Assembly: GCA_050250665.1 (NCBI GenBank)
Contig: JBFWOF010000016.1
Location: 1-64,000, forward strand
DNA from: JADKFD01 sp050250665
Lineage (GTDB): Bacteria; Pseudomonadota; Gammaproteobacteria; Xanthomonadales; SZUA-5
Direction: 5' to 3'
Length of the DNA: 64,000 nucleotides
Shown here: piece after piece, positions 59,659-64,000 of the stretch
How positions within the stretch are numbered: the stretch's first letter is position 1
Layout: each line of letters begins with the position of its first letter
Made by a program: the position numbers and the translations under genes
Notes under the pieces: model-generated
Seen by the model: only the letters and a program-made list of their open reading frames with translations
Told to the model about the DNA's origin: nothing
The model's database searches: none

Positions 59659-61064
59659 GACTGCGCTACCGGTTCGCCGATGACGACTCGCTCCAGATGC
59701 TCAGGCACGCGGCAGCGCCAATGAAGCTCGCGCTTGATGCGCCCACGCAGCGCGTCGGCAGCGTCAGGCTCGCCGTGGGTCACATAAGTCATGTCGGGCG
59801 GCCCTGCGGCCGTGCCCATCCAGCGCAATAGTTCGTCTGAATCGGCATGACCCGAGAAGCTGTGCAATGCCACCACTTCGGCGCCGAGCATGACCTCACG
59901 GCCGTACATGCGCAGCGATTTCGCGCCTCGCAACAGCGCGGCCCCACGGGTACCCCCGGCCTGATAGCCGGTCAGCAGAATCATATTGCGCGGGTCGGCA
60001 CCGAAGGCCTCGATGTGGTGCAGTACGCGACCCCCGCTAAGCATGCCGCTGGCGGAAATGATCAACATGGGGCCGTGACGCTGGTTCAGCGCACGCGACT
60101 CGTCGGCGGTGTTGACGAACTGGGCCAACTCGTACATGGCCTGACAGTCGCTTCGGCTGACGTGGTGCTCGGCGTGATGCCGGTGGTAGATCTCGGTGCC
60201 ATCGATCGCCATGGGACTGTTCAGGAAAATCGGGAATTCCGGGATTTCACCTCGCTGCCGCAACCTGGCCAGATGCAGCATCAGGCCCTGAGCACGTCCT
60301 ACAGCGAAGGCCGGAACGACGATGACGCCGCCGCGTTCGATCGCTCGACGCACGACCGGGGCCAACTCGGCCTCGGCGTCGACCGGAGCATGCTTACGGT
60401 CGCCATAGGTCGATTCGGTCACCAGAATGTCGGCTCCGGCGAAGGCACGTGGCGGGCGCATCAGCGCGTCGTTATCGCGTCCGAGATCACCGGTGAAGTG
60501 CAGCGTCTTGCCGGCGACCTTCAGTCGAATCTGCGCTGCTCCGAGAATGTGTCCGGCCGGCAGCAGGCATGCGCTGATGCCATCCCCGAGATCGATCTCT
60601 GTGTCGAAATCGTGGTCGCTGAAGTGGGCCAGACTGGCCCGCGCGTCCTCTTCGGTATACAAAGGCCTGGGCTCCGCGTGACTGGAGTATTTCTTGCGTT
60701 TGGCACGCAGTGCCTCTTCCTCCAGCAGGTGACCGCTGTCGGGCAGCAACAAGCCGCAGAGCTCTCGGGTAGCCGGTGTACACAGAATGCGACCGGCAAA
60801 CCCCTGGCTCACCAAGGCCGGCAGATAGCCCGAGTGATCCAGATGCGCGTGGGTCAGCAGTACGGTGTCGATCGTATCGGCCGGCACCGGGAATTCCGCC
60901 CAATTGCGTTCGCGCAGCTGCTTGTAACCTTGGAACAAGCCGCAGTCGACCAGTACCCGTCTACCGCCGAACTCAAGCAGGTAGCGCGAACCTGTCACCG
61001 TGCCGGTAGCCCCCAAGAACTGTAAGGTCGGGGTGCCGACCTGACTCTCATTCCCGGCTTTCAC
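59655..61064 (-). CDS. Beta-CASP metallo-beta-lactamase RNase-like protein
   Basis: This 469-residue protein has the MBL zinc site LTHAHLDHSGYLP, further ligands in LPAGHILGAAQI and FTGDLGRD, and beta-CASP motifs (ESTYGDRKH, VVPAFAVGRAQGLML, ISASGMLSGGRVLHHI, HSFSGHADSDEL). This is the CPSF-like group of RNA-cleaving enzymes. Endonuclease activity on RNA is expected from the family. It starts at GTG 61064, overlapping the lipoprotein stop. Confidence 0.85.
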   Translation of the reverse strand: MKAGNESQVGTPTLQFLGATGTVTGSRYLLEFGGRRVLVDCGLFQGYKQLRERNWAEFPVPADTIDTVLLTHAHLDHSGYLPALVSQGFAGRILCTPATRELCGLLLPDSGHLLEEEALRAKRKKYSSHAEPRPLYTEEDARASLAHFSDHDFDTEIDLGDGISACLLPAGHILGAAQIRLKVAGKTLHFTGDLGRDNDALMRPPRAFAGADILVTESTYGDRKHAPVDAEAELAPVVRRAIERGGVIVVPAFAVGRAQGLMLHLARLRQRGEIPEFPIFLNSPMAIDGTEIYHRHHAEHHVSRSDCQAMYELAQFVNTADESRALNQRHGPMLIISASGMLSGGRVLHHIEAFGADPRNMILLTGYQAGGTRGAALLRGAKSLRMYGREVMLGAEVVALHSFSGHADSDELLRWMGTAAGPPDMTYVTHGEPDAADALRGRIKRELHWRCRVPEHLERVVIGEPVAQS

Positions 61065-61471
61065 GGTTGCCGGCCCGTTAGCTCGACCATGTCGCCGACC
61101 TGCGGAAGCCCGCCGGATACGGGCTCGACGCTGGCATAGTGATCACTGTAAATCTCAACGATACGGACCTTGCCGACCAGTTCCCGGCGGAAGCCCGGTT
61201 TGGGACCCTTGGGTCCCCCGGTCACCTTGATATGCCGTATCACATCGAAGGTCTGACCGACGGCAGCACCGTCCTTTGAACCGATGCAGATTTGTGCCCG
61301 CGGGCTCACGGCTTGGCCGTTGTCGTCTGTGCTCAAGACTTGGCCGCGCATCACCATATGGTGATAGGCGGGACTGACGCTCGCACACGCGCCCAGACTC
61401 GCTGCCAAGATCGCCGCGAGCAGCAAACGGCGCGATCGCGGTGATTTGATTGTGTTCAGAATCGCATTCAT
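61061..61471 (-). CDS. Small lipoprotein
   Basis: The 136-residue protein has a lipoprotein signal (RRLLLAAILAASLGACAS), then a beta-rich domain (GQTFDVIRHIKVTG, ELVGKVRIVEIYSDHYASVE) ending GDMVELTGRQP. I do not recognise the family. Its ATG overlaps the ATPase stop by one base (TGATG), so it is coupled to it. Confidence 0.6.
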   Translation of the reverse strand: MNAILNTIKSPRSRRLLLAAILAASLGACASVSPAYHHMVMRGQVLSTDDNGQAVSPRAQICIGSKDGAAVGQTFDVIRHIKVTGGPKGPKPGFRRELVGKVRIVEIYSDHYASVEPVSGGLPQVGDMVELTGRQP

Positions 61472-63810
61472 CACTGTGACTCCTGACTCGTTGATGGGAC
61501 AACTTCGGGTGATCTCGTGGACAGCGTCATGCGCTTTAGGAGCAGTGCGTTGATGGCCACGATGACTGAGCTGCCGGACATGGACAGCGCAGCAATTTCG
61601 GGTGAAAGAACAAAGGGGTAGAGCACGCCCGCCGCCAGCGGGAACGCGAGTACGTTGTAGCCCACGGCCCACCACAGGTTCTGGTGCATCTTTCGCAAAG
61701 TGCCGCGAGCCACGCGGATAGCGCGGAGCACGTCATAGGGGTCGCTACGCATGAGCACGACGTCGGCACTCTCAATGGCTACGTCGGTTCCAGCGCCGAT
61801 CGCAAAGCCAACGTCAGCCTGCGTCAGCGCCGGGGCATCATTGATGCCGTCTCCAACCATGCCCACTTTGTGTCCCCGACTCTGTAGCAGCACGATCTGC
61901 TCTGCCTTTTGACCTGGAAGTACATCGGCGAGAACGATGTCGATGCCGAGGTCAGCTGCCACGCGTTCCGCGGTGGGTCGGTTGTCACCGGTGATCATCG
62001 CCACCTTGACGCCGCTGGCATGCAAGGCATCAATGGTGGCCCTTGACGTCGGCCGGATCGCGTCGGCTATCGCGATCAATCCGGCCAGTTGGCCATCTAC
62101 GCCGACATAGACCACGGTTCGGCCTGCGCCTTTGAGCTTGTCGGCGGGGTCTGCAAGAGCGCCGAGCGTGATCTCTTGGGCGATCATCAGGGAAGCGTTG
62201 CCGAGCACGATCAGGTGGCCATCAACTTTGCCGGTCGCGCCCTGGCCATCGATGTTGGTAAAGGCGGCTGCCTTGGCAGTGACTGCGTCGGCGCGCTTCA
62301 GGATCGCCTGCGCCAAGGGGTGCTCCGAGTGCGCCTCCACAGCAGCAGCAAGGCTCAGGATCTGTGCTTCCTGCCAACCTGGAGCGGCTACCACGCTAAT
62401 GACATCCGGTCGGCCCACAGTCAGCGTGCCGGTCTTGTCGAACACCACCACGCTGAGTTTTGCGGTCTGCTCGATGGCATCGGCATGTTTGAACAAGATT
62501 CCTTGGCGTGCCCCAAGACCTGTGCCGATCATGATCGCCATCGGCGTCGCCAGGCCCAGTGCATCCGGGCAGGCGATCACAAAGACGGTGATGGTCAGCG
62601 TCAACGCGAACAGCAGACTCTGACCGATCCACCAGAACCACACAGAGAAGGTCAGCATTCCAATGACGATGGCCGCCAACACCAGCCACTGCGAGGCGCG
62701 GTCGGCGAGTAGCTGCGCCGGCGCTTTCGAGTTCTGCGCTTGCTGCACCAATTGAATGATCTGCGCCAACGCGGTGTCGGTACCCACTTTGGTGGCGCGA
62801 TAGGAGAAAGCCCCACTCTTGTTGATTGATCCGCCAACTACGCTGTCGTCTACGGATTTGCGGATCGGCATCGACTCACCGGTCAACATGGACTCGTCCA
62901 CTTGCGAGGCGCCGTCCACCACAATGCCGTCAACCGGAATCTTGGCGCCCGGGCGCACAACGAGCACATCGCCGACGACGACTTCGTCCGTGGCAATCTC
63001 GAGTTCGTCCTTGCCTCGCCTGACTAGCGCCTTGGGTGGCGACAGTTGCAGCAAGGATTTCATGGCGTCGGAAGCCCCGGCGCGGGCGCGCATTTCCAGC
63101 CAATGCCCGAGCAAGACGAAGGTGAGCAGTACCGCCGATGCTTCGAAGAAGTTCGGACCCTCGAACAGAAAAGTTGCCCCGACGCTAAATCCGTAACCGG
63201 TACCAACGCTCAGCAGCACCAGCACCGCCATATCCAGTACGCCATGGCGCAACGAACGCACTGCGGCGACGTAGAAGGGCCAGCCGGGGTAGACAACAGC
63301 GCCGGTGCCGAGTAGCAATAACCAGATTTCCAAGGACAACCCAAAAGGCACCGCGGGCGGCTGCAGCAAACCCATCGGCGACCAGATGAAGACCGGGACG
63401 GCGAACGCCAGCGCCACCAGGAAGCGGCGCCGCATGTCGTGCGCTGCCGCATGTAGGTCGTGCCCGTGGTGCATGCCGGCGTGCGCGTCCGGAGAGCCGG
63501 GCTGGTTGCCGCGGGCGTGGTCCGCAGAAGCCCGCGAATGGTCGTGCGTGTGCGCCTGACCGTCGCCATCGTCCGTTGCGTTGGCGCAGTCAAATCCGCA
63601 CTGACGTATCGCCTGGGAGATCGCCGGGATCGAGGTCAGGCGCGGATTGAAGCGCACCGACATCGATCCGGCCACGAAATTGGCGTTGACGTCCCGGATG
63701 CCCGGCAGTTTAGACACGGCCTGTTCCAATGTTCGCGCGCAGCCCCCACTGAGCATCTTGCCTATGGGCCAACGACTCGAAACCAGCTTTTCATTCCACG
63801 GGATAGTCAT
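61471..63810 (-). CDS. P1B-type heavy-metal ATPase with a CPD motif
   Basis: The 779-residue pump keeps a ferredoxin-like N-terminal domain, but its metal loop is degenerate (MLSGGCARTLEQA instead of GMxCxxC), with Cys retained at RQCGFDC. A His-rich linker follows (HTHDHSRASADHARG, HAGMHHGHDLHAAAHDM). The TM motif is FVIACPDALGLATP: CPD, not CPC or SPC. Other ATPase parts are intact (DKTGTLTVG, GDGINDAPAL). CPD forms a small P1B branch of unclear metal choice. The ATG at 63810 is used; a longer in-frame start at 63867 lies inside the neighbouring gene. Confidence 0.75.
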   Translation of the reverse strand: MTIPWNEKLVSSRWPIGKMLSGGCARTLEQAVSKLPGIRDVNANFVAGSMSVRFNPRLTSIPAISQAIRQCGFDCANATDDGDGQAHTHDHSRASADHARGNQPGSPDAHAGMHHGHDLHAAAHDMRRRFLVALAFAVPVFIWSPMGLLQPPAVPFGLSLEIWLLLLGTGAVVYPGWPFYVAAVRSLRHGVLDMAVLVLLSVGTGYGFSVGATFLFEGPNFFEASAVLLTFVLLGHWLEMRARAGASDAMKSLLQLSPPKALVRRGKDELEIATDEVVVGDVLVVRPGAKIPVDGIVVDGASQVDESMLTGESMPIRKSVDDSVVGGSINKSGAFSYRATKVGTDTALAQIIQLVQQAQNSKAPAQLLADRASQWLVLAAIVIGMLTFSVWFWWIGQSLLFALTLTITVFVIACPDALGLATPMAIMIGTGLGARQGILFKHADAIEQTAKLSVVVFDKTGTLTVGRPDVISVVAAPGWQEAQILSLAAAVEAHSEHPLAQAILKRADAVTAKAAAFTNIDGQGATGKVDGHLIVLGNASLMIAQEITLGALADPADKLKGAGRTVVYVGVDGQLAGLIAIADAIRPTSRATIDALHASGVKVAMITGDNRPTAERVAADLGIDIVLADVLPGQKAEQIVLLQSRGHKVGMVGDGINDAPALTQADVGFAIGAGTDVAIESADVVLMRSDPYDVLRAIRVARGTLRKMHQNLWWAVGYNVLAFPLAAGVLYPFVLSPEIAALSMSGSSVIVAINALLLKRMTLSTRSPEVVPSTSQESQ

Positions 63811-63815
63811 GGGAG

Positions 63816-64000
63816 TCAGCGCCGCTTCGAGGAGTGCGGGAAATGCGGCTGCGGCGCTTTTGACCATCGCGGCCAGAACGCCGGGGTATTCAACTGATAG
63901 CGGCGGTAGGCCTCACCCCAACGGGCAAGGCTGTCTCGCTCCTCAGCCTTGGCCAGGCGCCCGTACGCGAACAGCAATACCGGGTACATCACCAATGTGA
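63816..64000 (-). CDS. Isoprenylcysteine methyltransferase-like protein, C-terminal part
   Basis: On the minus strand the open end reads TLVMYPVLLFAYGRLAKAEE, followed by RDSLARWGEAYRRYQLNTPA and FWPRW before a polar tail ending HSSKRR. The E-E-x8-G..YR.Y......F.PR pattern is the C-terminal SAM-binding end of the ICMT/NnrU-like family, as in the gene at 49614-50234. The N-terminus lies beyond the window. The gene ends 5 bp before the CPD ATPase start. Confidence 0.7.
   Translation of the reverse strand, partial: TLVMYPVLLFAYGRLAKAEERDSLARWGEAYRRYQLNTPAFWPRWSKAPQPHFPHSSKRR

Noticed and set aside
59847..61025. 392-codon plus-strand frame opposite the beta-CASP gene
   Set aside because: Antisense shadow; the metallo-hydrolase motifs on the minus strand are complete.

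Overview
The window is GC-rich and densely coded, and its protein families (CopL-type metal-binding proteins, a PbrT/PbrR/LspA lead locus, Czc and Cus RND pumps, a DmeR/DmeF pair) fit a gammaproteobacterium of the Lysobacterales/Xanthomonadales type. That assignment is inferred from family content only. No rRNA, tRNA, CRISPR array or replication origin was seen. The gene order (metal modules joined by short dead zones, transposon inverted repeats and gene remnants) points to a layered heavy-metal resistance island that runs into a conserved metabolic and redox block.

Positions 1-4250 are accessory DNA. The end of an IS21-like element, built of 23-bp repeats, cuts a PIN-domain gene. The PIN gene overlaps an XRE/ImmA-IrrE regulator-protease gene, and a DUF2188 gene lies divergently across a possible operator. 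A compact ubiquitin-like cassette follows: a Ubl protein, an E1-like ThiF protein with a DUF6791-type N-terminus, and a DUF6527 protein. It ends in a decayed stretch holding the 3' scrap of a P1B ATPase gene. This is the best candidate for a little-described system.

Positions 4334-12774 hold a frameshifted mntP, a DmeF cation exporter with its divergent RcnR-like regulator DmeR and a clear operator, a Tn21-like 38-bp inverted repeat, a methyltransferase, an AraC regulator, a cardiolipin-synthase-like enzyme, and a CueR-CopA copper pair. Positions 12876-25924 are a copper island in two divergent arms. The leftward arm is CopL, a TolC-like protein, a multicopper oxidase, cytochrome c, an NTF2-like protein and a DUF411 protein. 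The rightward arm is a small His/Cys protein, CusC-like, a CusB-CusF fusion, CusA and a coupled alpha/beta hydrolase.

Positions 26182-29260 are a mer-like operon without a mercuric reductase: a MerR with the three mercury cysteines, a thioredoxin-like/MerC-like fusion, a MerT-like protein, an outer-membrane protein and a periplasmic HMA protein. A second Tn3-type inverted repeat bounds it. After an ATP-grasp gene and a membrane gene come a pbr-type lead locus (31543-35421), an IPTL-CTERM-like beta-propeller protein, and a czc-type zinc/cobalt/cadmium locus (36609-45643: CzcI-like, C, B, A, a PII-like protein, a hairpin, and a P1B-4 ATPase with its own small Cys protein).

From 64000 back to 45883 every gene points left. 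The block holds an isoprenylcysteine-methyltransferase-like tail, a P1B ATPase with a CPD motif, a lipoprotein, a beta-CASP metallo-hydrolase, an AMP/thymidine phosphorylase, a DUF5676 protein, a PRPP synthetase, a phosphoketolase, an ABC1/UbiB kinase, a porin-like protein, two small cytochromes c, a second methyltransferase, a 48-residue membrane peptide, an ABC1 kinase fused to an ATC-hydrolase-like domain, and an APC permease. The pathway logic suggests nucleotide/pentose salvage into acetyl phosphate plus membrane and redox maintenance. A 78-bp repeat appears twice within it.
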